Origin: Azospirillum baldaniorum
GTDB lineage: Bacteria; Pseudomonadota; Alphaproteobacteria; Azospirillales; Azospirillaceae
Length of the DNA: 64,000 bases
Direction of reading: 5' to 3'
NCBI RefSeq assembly: GCF_003119195.2
Contig: NZ_CP022253.1
Location: forward strand, 638,001-702,000
Below are positions 17,449 through 25,925 of the stretch, one piece after another. Position numbers and translations under genes: made by a program. Position 1 is the first letter of the stretch, and every line of letters starts with the position of its first letter. Under the pieces are notes generated by a model that saw nothing but the letters and a program-made list of their open reading frames with translations, did not search any database and had not been told where the DNA came from.

Positions 17449-17658
17449 GCCCTCTCCCCTCCGCTCACGCGCAAACTTCGTTTGCGCTGCCGCGACAGGC
17501 GGACCTTCGGTCCGCCGAAAGCGGGGAGAGGGTGGCCCGAAGGGCCTCTCGCGCTGGCTGAAAGCCAGCGCTGGCGGCAGGGGGATGCGCGTGGCGGCAA
17601 GTCCGGCACAAGCGCAACCCCCTCACCCTAACCCTCTCCCCAGAGGGGAGAGGGGATT
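17449..17658. repeat. Intergenic mosaic palindromic repeat, copy 2
   Basis: A nest of hairpins between yciB and the LpxR-like gene. It opens with CCCTCTCCCC, then GCGCAAAC-TTC-GTTTGCGC, GGCGGACC-TTC-GGTCCGCC, the fragment GGTGGCCCGAAGGGCC, CGCTGGCT-GAA-AGCCAGCG, then TCCGGCACAAGCGC and CCCCCTCACCCTAA, closing with the hairpin CCCTCTCCCC-AGA-GGGGAGAGGG. The end blocks match the element at 4888-5006; the inner hairpins are extra modules. This suggests a composite element built by insertion of smaller repeats. Confidence 0.75.
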
Positions 17659-17682
17659 TCAATTGGGTTTCGATGGAAGCGC

Positions 17683-18756
17683 TCAGAATCGGTAGGAGGC
17701 GCGGATCGAGCCGTAGTTGGTGTAGGATTTCTGCCCTTCGAACTCCGGCGACAGGAAGTTCTGGGCGTAGGAGATGCCGAACGGGCCGTAGCGCAGCGCC
17801 ACGCCGAGCTGGAAGGCGGCGACGAAGTTGTGCTTGTCCACCGACCGGCTGTCGCGGAAGCTGTTGCCGTCGAGGAAGATGTTGCGGGCGACGGCGCGCC
17901 CCTCCGCCCCGGCGTAGACGTACCAGGAGAAGGGCGGGCGCGGCGCCCCCGCGGCCACGCTGTCCTGGTAGGGGATGCTGGCGGTCGGGCGAAGGATCAG
18001 CGCGCCGACCGGCGGCGCCATGTTGCCGCCCAGCCGCATCGTGAAGCCCGCCCCGCCGAAGGTCAGGACGTTGCCGACGCTGCCGGCGACGTGGGGGCTG
18101 ATGTCCGCCTCGAAGGGGCCGATGCGGGCCGGGCGCTCGGCGCGCCAGACATGCTCGTAGCTGAGGATGATGCCCGGCTCGTTCTTGAGCTGGTAGTCCC
18201 AGCCCTCCGGCCAGCGGGCGCCGGGGACGACGCGGTGCACCGCCTTCTGGGTCTGCTCCGCCAGCGAGGCCGGGCCGACCATGCCGAGGTCCAGGTCGAT
18301 GCGGTCGACCTGCCGCGTCTCTTCCGAGATCACCGACAGGCGGCCGTACAGCCAGCCGGCGTAGGGGCGGTCGGTGGCGTCGGGGATCGGCTTGGTGATG
18401 TCGCTGGGGGTGTACATGTTCTGGCCGAAGGCGATGCCGTAGCGCCGCACCCCATGCTCCCCGATCCAGGGGACGAGGTTGGCCAGCCAGTCGATGTTGC
18501 CGTAGGTCGGGCGGTCGCCGGAGACGTAGTAGAACTGAACACCGTTCGTGTAGTAACGGTCCGTCCCGCCGCCGAACAGGTCGTTGTCGACCCAGGCGCC
18601 GATGGACGGGCCGGACCGGGGGGTGGGTTCCGCTGGCGGAGCGGTGTCCGTGTTTGGACCATTGTCCGCCTCTGGTGCGCTTTGGGCCAGACCCGGCCCC
18701 GTCGCCAGCCCGAGAGAGAGGGCGGCGATCACGCTCCAACCTGCACGCACGGCCAT
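17683..18756 (-). CDS. LpxR-like lipid A 3'-O-deacylase, outer-membrane beta-barrel
   Basis: 357 residues with an N-terminal signal peptide (about 1-25, cleaved near GLAQSA), a Pro-rich spacer and an outer-membrane barrel ending in phenylalanine (ASYRF), as expected for BAM-assembled proteins. The family (LpxR/DUF2219) hallmark WVDNDLFGGGTDRYYTNG contains the catalytic Asn-Asp pair (about 58-59), and later barrel strands such as DRPYAGWLYG are conserved. LpxR removes the 3'-acyloxyacyl chain of lipid A and alters immune recognition and membrane properties. The gene is monocistronic in appearance, next to a palindromic repeat. The catalytic prediction rests on motifs only. Confidence 0.82.
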   Translation of the reverse strand: MAVRAGWSVIAALSLGLATGPGLAQSAPEADNGPNTDTAPPAEPTPRSGPSIGAWVDNDLFGGGTDRYYTNGVQFYYVSGDRPTYGNIDWLANLVPWIGEHGVRRYGIAFGQNMYTPSDITKPIPDATDRPYAGWLYGRLSVISEETRQVDRIDLDLGMVGPASLAEQTQKAVHRVVPGARWPEGWDYQLKNEPGIILSYEHVWRAERPARIGPFEADISPHVAGSVGNVLTFGGAGFTMRLGGNMAPPVGALILRPTASIPYQDSVAAGAPRPPFSWYVYAGAEGRAVARNIFLDGNSFRDSRSVDKHNFVAAFQLGVALRYGPFGISYAQNFLSPEFEGQKSYTNYGSIRASYRF

Positions 18757-18799
18757 AATGCTTCAATTCCCTTCGTTGCCGAGCACCCTAAGATAAGAC

Positions 18800-18821
18800 G
18801 CAGGCGCCCTTTGGCGCCTGC
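18800..18821 (-). terminator. Intrinsic terminator after amn
   Basis: GCAGGCGCC and GGCGCCTGC form a perfect 9-bp stem with a 4-base loop 29 bp after the amn stop, followed on the minus strand by GTCTTATCTT. Confidence 0.55.
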
Positions 18822-18849
18822 ACTTTCGGGTGAGGCAAAACGGCTTGGC

Positions 18850-20379
18850 TTACTGGAAGGCCGCCTCGGCAAAGCTGCGCAGCTTGCGGGAATGCAGGGT
18901 TTCCATGCCGTGTTCGCGCAGAAGCTCCATGGCCAGCACGCCGATCTTCAGGTGCTGGTCGACCCGCTCGCGGTAGAAGCGGTCGGCCATGCCCGGCAGC
19001 TTCAACTGGCCGTGCATCGGCTTGTCGGAGACGCAGAGCAGCGTGCCGTAGGGAACGCGGAAGCGGAAGCCGTTGGCGGCGATGGTGGCGCTTTCCATGT
19101 CCAGCGCGACGGCGCGGCTCTGGCTGAAGCGCATCAGCGGCTCGCGGTGGTCGCGCAGTTCCCAGTTGCGGTTGTCAATGGTCGCCACGGTGCCGGTGCG
19201 CATGATGCTCTTCAGTGCGTAGCCGGACAGGCCGGTCACCCGTTCCACGGCCGTCTCCAGGGCGCGCTGCACCTCGGCCAGCGCCGGGACGGGCACCCAG
19301 GTCGGCAGGTCGGCGTCCAGCACATGGTCGTCGCGGACGTAACCGTGGGCCAGCACATAGTCGCCCAGCCGCTGCGTGCTGCGCAGCCCGGCGCAATGGC
19401 CCAGCATGATCCAGGCGTGCGGGCGCAGCACGGCGATGTGGTCGGTGATCGTCTTGGCGTTGGACGGACCGACGCCGATGTTGACCAGGGTGATGCCGTT
19501 GCCGTCCGGGCGGGTCAGGTGGTAGGCGGGCATCTGCGGCAGGCGGAGCAGCCGAGCGCCGTTGGTGGGGGCCTCGCCGGGATTGCCACCCAGATTGGCG
19601 TTCTGAACGATGACGCCGCCGGGCTCCACGAAGCGGTCGTACTGGCTGCGGTAGGCGGCCAGTTCGGGATCGGCGGCCGGCTCCATGATCTCGCGGGCCA
19701 TGCGGATGAACTCGTCCACATAGAACTGGTAGTTCGTGAACAGGACGAAGTTCTGGAAATCCTCCGGTGCCGTCGCCGTGTAGTGGCGCAGCCGGTGCAG
19801 CGAGAAGTCCACCCGCGGCGCGGTGAACAGGGCCAGCGGCTTCACCGCGTCCAGCGACTCCTCGTAGGTGCCGTTGACGATGGTGTCGTCCATGCGGGCG
19901 AGGTCGGGCAGGTCGAACAGGTCGGGCAGCCCGGCCAGCCGCTCCGGCGTCAGGTCGCCCTCGACATGCATGCCCTGGGGGAAGGCGAAATGGATGGGGA
20001 TGGCCTCGTCGCTGACCCCGACCTCCAGCGGAACATGGTGGTTGCGCAGCAGGAGCGAGAGCTGTTCGCGGTAATAGCGGTCGAACAGGTCGGGGCGGGT
20101 CAGCGTCGTGGAGTAGGTGCCCGGCCCCTCGACGAAGCCGTAGGCCAGCCGCGTGTCCACCGTGGCCGCCGAGGCGGTGGAGAGGCGGACATAGGGGTAA
20201 TGGGCCTGCTCCCGCCGTCCGCCGTCCTCGCCGCGGGTGAAGGCGGCGAAGCGGTCGCGCAGATAGGCGGTGTTGCGGTCGTAGAGGTCCTTGACGAGGG
20301 CCAGGGCGGCGTCCGCGTCGGTGAAGCGCTCGACAGGACCGGGGGGCACGGGGGAGGGGGAGGTCTTGGCAGCCGTCAT
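18850..20379 (-). CDS. amn: AMP nucleosidase
   Basis: Hydrolyses AMP to adenine and ribose-5-phosphate in purine salvage. The 509-residue product matches AMP nucleosidase over its length: an N-terminal regulatory domain (YPYVRLST, FAFPQGMHVEG) and a C-terminal nucleoside-phosphorylase-like catalytic domain with VNIGVGPSNAKTITDHIAVLRPHAW, MLGHCAGLR and the acidic active-site region ALDMESATIAANGFRFRVPYGTLL. It is close in length to the E. coli enzyme (484). The ATG at 20379 is the only Met before the conserved region; upstream frame belongs to ftsY shadow. It follows ftsY by 95 bp. Confidence 0.93.
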   Translation of the reverse strand: MTAAKTSPSPVPPGPVERFTDADAALALVKDLYDRNTAYLRDRFAAFTRGEDGGRREQAHYPYVRLSTASAATVDTRLAYGFVEGPGTYSTTLTRPDLFDRYYREQLSLLLRNHHVPLEVGVSDEAIPIHFAFPQGMHVEGDLTPERLAGLPDLFDLPDLARMDDTIVNGTYEESLDAVKPLALFTAPRVDFSLHRLRHYTATAPEDFQNFVLFTNYQFYVDEFIRMAREIMEPAADPELAAYRSQYDRFVEPGGVIVQNANLGGNPGEAPTNGARLLRLPQMPAYHLTRPDGNGITLVNIGVGPSNAKTITDHIAVLRPHAWIMLGHCAGLRSTQRLGDYVLAHGYVRDDHVLDADLPTWVPVPALAEVQRALETAVERVTGLSGYALKSIMRTGTVATIDNRNWELRDHREPLMRFSQSRAVALDMESATIAANGFRFRVPYGTLLCVSDKPMHGQLKLPGMADRFYRERVDQHLKIGVLAMELLREHGMETLHSRKLRSFAEAAFQ

Positions 20380-20474
20380 GATCTTCAGATAGGGCTTGGG
20401 CGTGGCGGCCGGAAGTCCCTTTCTCGCCCGCCCCCCCTTGCCTGTGCCCCCTGTCTGTGCCTTGGGGGGCGCCG

Positions 20475-21692
20475 TTACTGCGACGGCAGCCCCATCAGCG
20501 ACTTGGCGAACTGGTCGGCGTCGAAGGGGCGCAGGTCGTAGACGCCTTCGCCGATGCCAATGGCGTGCACCGGCAGCTTGAACCGCTCGGCCAGCGAGAC
20601 CAGCACGCCGCCGCGCGCCGACCCGTCCAGCTTGGTCAGGATCAGGCCGGAGACGTTCACCATGTCGCGGAACACCTCCACCTGATTGTGCGCGTTCTGG
20701 CCGGTGGTGGCGTCCAGCGTCAGCAGGGTGGTGTGCGGGGCGCTCTCGTCCACCTTCTTGATGACGCGGACGATCTTGCGCAGCTCCTCCATCAGGCCCG
20801 CCTTGTTCTGCAGGCGGCCGGCGGTGTCGATCAGCAGGATGTCCACGCCCTGGCGCCGCGCCTCCTCCAGCGCGTCGAAGGCGAGGCCGGCGGCGTCGGC
20901 CCCGGTGTCGCGGGCGATGACCGGGCAGCCGGTGCGCTCGCCCCAGATCTTCAACTGGCTGACCGCGGCGGCGCGGAAGGTGTCGCCGGCGGCCAGCATG
21001 ACCGTCTTGCCCTCGGCGCGGAACTGGCGGGCCAGCTTGCCGATGGTCGTCGTCTTGCCGGTGCCGTTGACACCGACCACCAGGATGACGTGGGGCTTCA
21101 GCGCGGCGTCGATCTCCAGCGGCTTGGCGACCGGGCCGACGATCTTCGCCACCTCGGCGGCCAGCGTGGCCTTGACCTCCTCCGGGCTGACCTCCTTGCC
21201 GAAGCGGGTGCGGGCCAGCTCCGCCGTCACCTTGGCCGCCGTGGTCGGGCCGAGGTCGGCGGTGATGAGCAGCTCCTCCAGCTCCTCCAGCGCCTCGTCG
21301 TCGAGCTTGCGCTTGGTGAAGATGCCGGAGATGCCCTCGGTCAGCTTGGACGAGGATTTGGACAGGCCGTCCTTCAGCCGGGCGAACCAGCCCTTCTTGG
21401 GCTTCTCCTCTTCGGCCGTCAGGGCCGTGGGGAGGTCGTCGCGGACGATCTCCGGCGCGTCCTCGCGCTCCTCCGGTTCGGACGGCGGGGCGATGGGCGG
21501 CGGGGGCGGGGTCTCGACCGCGGGCGGGGGCGGCAACTCGGGTTCCGGCACCGGCTCGGGGGCCGGCGGTTCCTCGGCGACCGGCTCCGCGGGCGCGGGC
21601 TCGGCGGGGACCGCTTCCGGGAGCGGGGCGGTCGTCTCGTCCTTGCGGGCTTGCTCTTCGGGCTTCTTGCGGCCGAACCAACGCAGGATCAT
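20475..21692 (-). CDS. ftsY: FtsY, signal recognition particle receptor GTPase
   Basis: Docks the SRP-ribosome complex at the inner membrane. The 405-residue protein starts with a short basic/hydrophobic targeting segment ([10 protein letters not shown]), then an acidic, proline-rich A domain (about 15-105), and the NG GTPase core: G1 [27 protein letters not shown]3 DTAGRLQNK and G4 [10 protein letters not shown]. All GTPase motifs are intact. It lies 16 bp after mtaB in the dapF-mtaB-ftsY order common in Alphaproteobacteria. Confidence 0.96.
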   Translation of the reverse strand: MILRWFGRKKPEEQARKDETTAPLPEAVPAEPAPAEPVAEEPPAPEPVPEPELPPPPAVETPPPPPIAPPSEPEEREDAPEIVRDDLPTALTAEEEKPKKGWFARLKDGLSKSSSKLTEGISGIFTKRKLDDEALEELEELLITADLGPTTAAKVTAELARTRFGKEVSPEEVKATLAAEVAKIVGPVAKPLEIDAALKPHVILVVGVNGTGKTTTIGKLARQFRAEGKTVMLAAGDTFRAAAVSQLKIWGERTGCPVIARDTGADAAGLAFDALEEARRQGVDILLIDTAGRLQNKAGLMEELRKIVRVIKKVDESAPHTTLLTLDATTGQNAHNQVEVFRDMVNVSGLILTKLDGSARGGVLVSLAERFKLPVHAIGIGEGVYDLRPFDADQFAKSLMGLPSQ

Positions 21693-21708
21693 GGCGTGTC
21701 CACTGTTC

Positions 21709-22968
21709 TCAAAGGGGGGTGCCGGTCAGCGCGCCGCCGGCCACGCCGGTGACCGTGGCGCGCAGGACGGAGCCGGGGGGCCGGGGCGTGCCCAGGCGGA
21801 TTTCGGCGAAATGCTGGGTGCGGCCGAGATCGTCCTTCTCGACCAGCACCGAGACCTCGCGCCCGACCAGGGTGGCCAGGGTGCGGGCCTCCGCCTCGGC
21901 GCCGCGCGCGCGCAGACGGGCCGCGCGCTCCTTGCGGAGGCCGCCGTCGACCTGCGGCATGCGGGCGGCCGGGGTGCCGGGGCGCGGGCTGTAGGGGAAG
22001 ACGTGCAGCCAGGTCAGGCCGCACTCCTCGACCAGCCGCAGCGTGTTCTCGAACATCTCGTCGGTTTCCGTGGGGAAGCCGGCGATGAAGTCGGCGCCGA
22101 ACACCATGTCGGGACGCAGGGAGCGCACGCGCTCGCAGAAGGCGATGGCGTCGGCGCGGCTGTGCCGGCGCTTCATGCGCTTCAGGATCATGTCGTCGCC
22201 GGCCTGGAGCGACAGGTGGAGGTGCGGCATCAGCCGCGGCTCCGTCTCGATCAGCCGCCACAGGTCGTCGTCAATCTCGATGCAGTCGAGCGAGGAGAGG
22301 CGCAGCCGCGGCAGCTCCGGCACCAGGGCAAGCAGACGGCGCACCATCTGCCCCAGCGTCGGCGTGCCCGGCAGGTCGGGGCCGAAGCTGGTGATGTCCA
22401 CGCCGGACAGCACGACCTCGTTGTAGCCGGCCTTGACCAGCGCCTGCACCTGCTCCACCACCGCGCCGATGGGGACGGAGCGCGACGGGCCGCGGCCATA
22501 GGGGATGATGCAGAAGGTGCAGCGGTGGTCGCAGCCCTGCTGGACCTGGACGAAGGCGCGCGCCCGGTCCTCGAACCCGCCGATCAGGTGGCCGGCGGTC
22601 TCCTTGACCGACATGATGTCGTTGACCAGCACCTTCTCCGCCGGGGCCAGGCCCCAGCTTTCCGGCTGCAGCTTCTCTTGGTTGCCCAGGACCTGATCGA
22701 CCTCCGGCATGGCGCCGTAGCGCTGCGGATCGATCTGGGCGGCGCAGCCGGTCACCACGATGCGGGCGTTCGGGCGTTCGCGGCGCAGCTTGCGGATGGT
22801 CTGGCGGGCCTGCCGTTCCGCTTCCGAGGTCACCGCGCAGGTGTTGACGATGACGACGTCCTCCAGCCCGGCGTTGCGGGCGTGGGTGCGCATCACCTCG
22901 GATTCGTAGGTGTTCAGGCGGCAGCCGAAGGTGACGATCTCCGGCTCGTTGGTCACAGTGTCGCTCAT
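21709..22968 (-). CDS. mtaB: MtaB, tRNA t6A37 methylthiotransferase (radical SAM)
   Basis: Converts t6A to ms2t6A at position 37 of ANN-decoding tRNAs. The 419-residue enzyme has the N-terminal MTTase domain with VTFGCRLNTYES and NTCAVT (cluster cysteines), the radical-SAM triad QGCDHRCTFCIIPYGRGPSRS (CxxxCxxC), LSGVDITSFG, LHLSLQAGDD and a C-terminal TRAM-like domain. The CRLN rather than CQMN form at the first cysteine separates MtaB from MiaB and RimO. It lies 45 bp after dapF and 16 bp before ftsY. Confidence 0.92.
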   Translation of the reverse strand: MSDTVTNEPEIVTFGCRLNTYESEVMRTHARNAGLEDVVIVNTCAVTSEAERQARQTIRKLRRERPNARIVVTGCAAQIDPQRYGAMPEVDQVLGNQEKLQPESWGLAPAEKVLVNDIMSVKETAGHLIGGFEDRARAFVQVQQGCDHRCTFCIIPYGRGPSRSVPIGAVVEQVQALVKAGYNEVVLSGVDITSFGPDLPGTPTLGQMVRRLLALVPELPRLRLSSLDCIEIDDDLWRLIETEPRLMPHLHLSLQAGDDMILKRMKRRHSRADAIAFCERVRSLRPDMVFGADFIAGFPTETDEMFENTLRLVEECGLTWLHVFPYSPRPGTPAARMPQVDGGLRKERAARLRARGAEAEARTLATLVGREVSVLVEKDDLGRTQHFAEIRLGTPRPPGSVLRATVTGVAGGALTGTPL

Positions 22969-23013
22969 GCTCTTTCAGCCTAACGGGCGGCCCTACGCTT
23001 CAATGGAGACCGC

Positions 23014-23850
23014 TCAGACGGCGACCAGCTCCGGAGACAGCCGCCCGGTGTAGCTGAGGGCGACCGGGCCGGTCATCAGGACGCGGCCGTCCTCACGCCA
23101 TTCGATGGTCAGGGTGCCGCCGTCCAGGATCACGTCGACCTTGCGGTTGGTCAGCCCGCGGCGGATCGCGGCGACCGCGGTGGCGCAGGCGCCGGTGCCG
23201 CAGGCCTGGGTGACGCCGGCCCCGCGCTCCCACACCCGCATGCGGACGGCGGTGGGGGACAGCACCTGGACGAATTCGACGTTGGTGCGCTGGGGGAAGG
23301 CCGGGTGATTCTCGAACACCGGGCCGACCTCGGCCAGCGGCACCGCCTCGGCGTCGTCCACGAAGAAGACGGCGTGCGGGTTGCCCATGCTGACCGCGGT
23401 GGGACCGGCGAAGCCGCCGTGTGACACCGCGTCGAGGCGCAACGTGTCCGCCGGTTCCGCCAGCGGGATCTGCGTCCAGTCCAGATTGGCCGGGCCCATA
23501 TCCACGGTGATGCGCCCGTTGTCGGCGCGGCTGGCCTGCAGGATGCCGGCGTTGGTCTCGAAGGCGACGCGCTCCGCCCCCGCCTCCTCCATCAGCAGCC
23601 AGCCGACGCAGCGCGAGGCGTTGCCGCAGGCCGACACCTCGCCGCCGTCGGCGTTGCGGATGCGCATGAAGCCCGCCGTGCCGTCCGTTTTCGCCGGCTC
23701 GATCACGATGAACTGGTCGCAGCCCACCCCGGTCTTGCGGTCGGCGATGGCACGCACCTCGGCCTCGGCCGGCGAGTACGGCGTTTTGCGGGCGTCGATC
23801 ACGACAAAGTCGTTGCCGAGCCCGTGCATCTTCAGGAATTCGCGCGTCAT
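23014..23850 (-). CDS. dapF: Diaminopimelate epimerase
   Basis: Interconverts LL- and meso-diaminopimelate for lysine and peptidoglycan synthesis. The 278-residue protein shows both catalytic cysteine regions: SACGNASRCVGW (about residue 76) and TQACGTGACATA (about residue 223), plus the N-terminal KMHGLGNDFVVID. The first motif has Ser where many family members have Gly or Ala-Thr, but the Cys is intact. It heads the dapF-mtaB-ftsY run. Length is typical (about 274-280). Confidence 0.95.
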   Translation of the reverse strand: MTREFLKMHGLGNDFVVIDARKTPYSPAEAEVRAIADRKTGVGCDQFIVIEPAKTDGTAGFMRIRNADGGEVSACGNASRCVGWLLMEEAGAERVAFETNAGILQASRADNGRITVDMGPANLDWTQIPLAEPADTLRLDAVSHGGFAGPTAVSMGNPHAVFFVDDAEAVPLAEVGPVFENHPAFPQRTNVEFVQVLSPTAVRMRVWERGAGVTQACGTGACATAVAAIRRGLTNRKVDVILDGGTLTIEWREDGRVLMTGPVALSYTGRLSPELVAV

Positions 23851-23925
23851 GACCGCCGTTATATGGCGACCGGGCCTGCGGAGTCCATGGCTGCACGGGG
23901 TGGTCGAGGCAAACAGTTCACGGTG

Positions 23926-24240
23926 TCACTGGGTTTCGGCTCCGCCGGTGTCGGCCGTGTCCCCGTCGGGCAGGGTGGCGCCCGACGCGGGAGGGATGCC
24001 TTCCAGCAGGTCGAGCATCCGGGCGAGGGTGTCCTCCGACTCGGGCCGCGGCGGCGTTCCGCCGGTGCGCTCCCACGCCTCGTAATCCCAACCCGCGGCG
24101 CCCATCGCCATGTCGGGCAACGTGAAATGCCCCTCCACAGCATGGGTCGGCGGTCCGCCCGTGCGGGACAGCCCGACCAGCAGGGCTACGGACACGGTGA
24201 CCCCAGCCACCCAGGCCCACAGCACGTCGCTGTTGTTCAT
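23926..24240 (-). CDS. Small single-pass membrane protein, unknown function
   Basis: 104 residues: a membrane helix at about 7-25 (VLWAWVAGVTVSVALLVGL) followed by a hydrophilic tail with TLPDMAMGAAGWDYEAWERTGG and an acidic, threonine-rich C-terminus. The ATG at 24240 has GGGAGGGAGCC immediately upstream, a strong ribosome-binding site, which is why I take it as a real gene and not the longer upstream frame. I do not recognise the family. It lies between dapF and the GtrA gene on the same strand with no clear partner. Confidence 0.6.
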   Translation of the reverse strand: MNNSDVLWAWVAGVTVSVALLVGLSRTGGPPTHAVEGHFTLPDMAMGAAGWDYEAWERTGGTPPRPESEDTLARMLDLLEGIPPASGATLPDGDTADTGGAETQ

Positions 24241-24392
24241 GGCTCCCTCCCGGCTCTTTGCCAAGGCAGGTCGGTGTCGGGGCCATTCCCGTCGGATGCG
24301 CCCCATTCCATGGACGTCGGGTGTCTGCGGCGGCGCACAATGAGGCTTCGGGAGATATCCGGAAGGGGAGGTTGCCCTTGGCAGTCCGAAGG

Positions 24393-24827
24393 TCAGGCGC
24401 CTTTGAAGACCAGATGCTTGGAGGCGGCGAAGTTCAGCGCCATGCCGGACAGCGAACCGGCCGCGACGGCCAGCACCGGGTGGGCCTCGGCGATGGGCAG
24501 GGCGGCTTCCAGCCCGACCGAGACGCCGTAATTCACCGCCCCGCCGAAGGCGTTGGCGGCCAGGAAGGTCGCCCATTGCCGGTACAGCGGCGCGTCGGCT
24601 GCCCCGCGGAAGGTGAAGGCGCGGTTCAGCGCGAAGGTCGTGGTGGCGGCGGCCAGGTAGGCGGGGATGCGGGCGGCGAAGAACTCCAGCCCGGCGCCGA
24701 ACACCAGCGCATAGACCACCGCCGTGTCGACCACCAGACCGACCACGCCGACGAGGCCGAACTTGCCGAACTGCACGGCCAGCCGGCCGAGCCGGCTGTC
24801 GGACAGGGTGCCGAGGAGATCGCCCAT
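24393..24827 (-). CDS. GtrA-family membrane protein
   Basis: 144 residues with four predicted membrane helices in two pairs; FGKFGLVGVVGLVVDTAVVYAL and FALNRAFTFRG are the characteristic GtrA features, and the C-terminus ends SKHLVFKG. GtrA proteins are thought to help flip or present polyprenyl-phosphate-linked sugars. The ATG at 24827 follows the GT2 stop by 2 bp, so the glycosyltransferase and this protein are likely co-translated and act together. Confidence 0.88.
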   Translation of the reverse strand: MGDLLGTLSDSRLGRLAVQFGKFGLVGVVGLVVDTAVVYALVFGAGLEFFAARIPAYLAAATTTFALNRAFTFRGAADAPLYRQWATFLAANAFGGAVNYGVSVGLEAALPIAEAHPVLAVAAGSLSGMALNFAASKHLVFKGA

Positions 24828-24829
24828 GG

Positions 24830-25870
24830 TCAGGACCCGGCGGCCTTGCGGACCGGATGGACGCCCGGCGCGGGAATGGACAGGTAGCGCATGCGCTTGG
24901 CCTCGCGGCGGCCCAGCGTGACCGTGTCGAGGATCAGCCCGCAGGTCAGGCTGAGGAAGCCCAGCAACATCAGCCCGGTGGACAGAACGGCGGTGGGCAG
25001 GCGCGGCACCAGCCCGGTCTGCAGATAGGTCGCCACCACCGGCCAGGCGAGGATCACCGACGCCGCGGCAAGCGCCGCGAAGATGGCGAAGAAGAAGGGC
25101 AGGGGGCGCTCCTCCTTCACCAGATTGACGATGGTGCGCAGGATGCGGACGCCGTCGCGGATGGTGTTCAGCTTGCTGTGCGAGCCCGGCGGGCGGTCCT
25201 TGTAGGGCGCCTTGATCTCGGCGATGGGCATGTTCAGCTCCAGCGCGTGGACGGTCAGCTCCGTCTCCGTCTCGAAGCCGCTGGCCAGCGCCGGGAAGGA
25301 CTTGATGAAGCGCCGCGAGAAGACGCGGTAGCCGGACAGCATGTCCTGGATGCGGTTGCCGAAGATCAGCGCGACCATGCCGGTCAGCAGCTTGTTGCCG
25401 AAGCGGTGACCGGGCCGGTAGGCCTTGACGATCTCGGTGACGCGGGCGCCGTTGACCATGTCGAGCTGGTCGTCCCACAGCCGCTTGACCATCAGCGGCG
25501 CGGAGGGGGCGTGGTAGGTGTCGTCGCCGTCCACCAGCACATAGACGTCCGCCTCGATGTCGGAGAACATCCGGCGCATGACGTTGCCCTTGCCCTGCAA
25601 CGGCTCGTGCCGGACCACGGCGCCGGCGGCCTTCGCCACCTCCACCGTGCGGTCGGACGAGTTGTTGTCGTAGACATAGACCGTCGCGTCGGGCAGCGCC
25701 GCCTGGAAGTCGCGCACGACGGCGGCGATGGCCGCCTCCTCGTTGTAGCAGGGGATCAGCACCGCCACCACGGGAGCCGTGTTCGGGTCCGGGTCCATGG
25801 CCGGAGCGGCGGATGCCGCGGTCCGGTCGGATTGACGGTCGGCCGGTCGATCAATGGTGGAGACGGTCAT
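24830..25870 (-). CDS. Family 2 glycosyltransferase with C-terminal membrane anchor
   Basis: 346 residues: a 30-residue variable head, a GT-A catalytic domain beginning VVAVLIPCYNEEAAI with the nucleotide-sugar acidic motif VLVDGDDTY (about residue 117), and two C-terminal helices (about 265-285 and 300-322). This is the DPM1/GtrB-like layout that transfers a sugar to polyprenyl phosphate at the inner membrane. The downstream GtrA gene and upstream polytopic protein suggest a lipid-linked-sugar glycosylation module. Sugar and final acceptor cannot be told from sequence. Confidence 0.88.
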   Translation of the reverse strand: MTVSTIDRPADRQSDRTAASAAPAMDPDPNTAPVVAVLIPCYNEEAAIAAVVRDFQAALPDATVYVYDNNSSDRTVEVAKAAGAVVRHEPLQGKGNVMRRMFSDIEADVYVLVDGDDTYHAPSAPLMVKRLWDDQLDMVNGARVTEIVKAYRPGHRFGNKLLTGMVALIFGNRIQDMLSGYRVFSRRFIKSFPALASGFETETELTVHALELNMPIAEIKAPYKDRPPGSHSKLNTIRDGVRILRTIVNLVKEERPLPFFFAIFAALAAASVILAWPVVATYLQTGLVPRLPTAVLSTGLMLLGFLSLTCGLILDTVTLGRREAKRMRYLSIPAPGVHPVRKAAGS

Positions 25871-25925
25871 GGCGATGCGCTTCGAAACGGTGCCGGTGTA
25901 AGGTTAAACAGCACAATCGCCTGAT

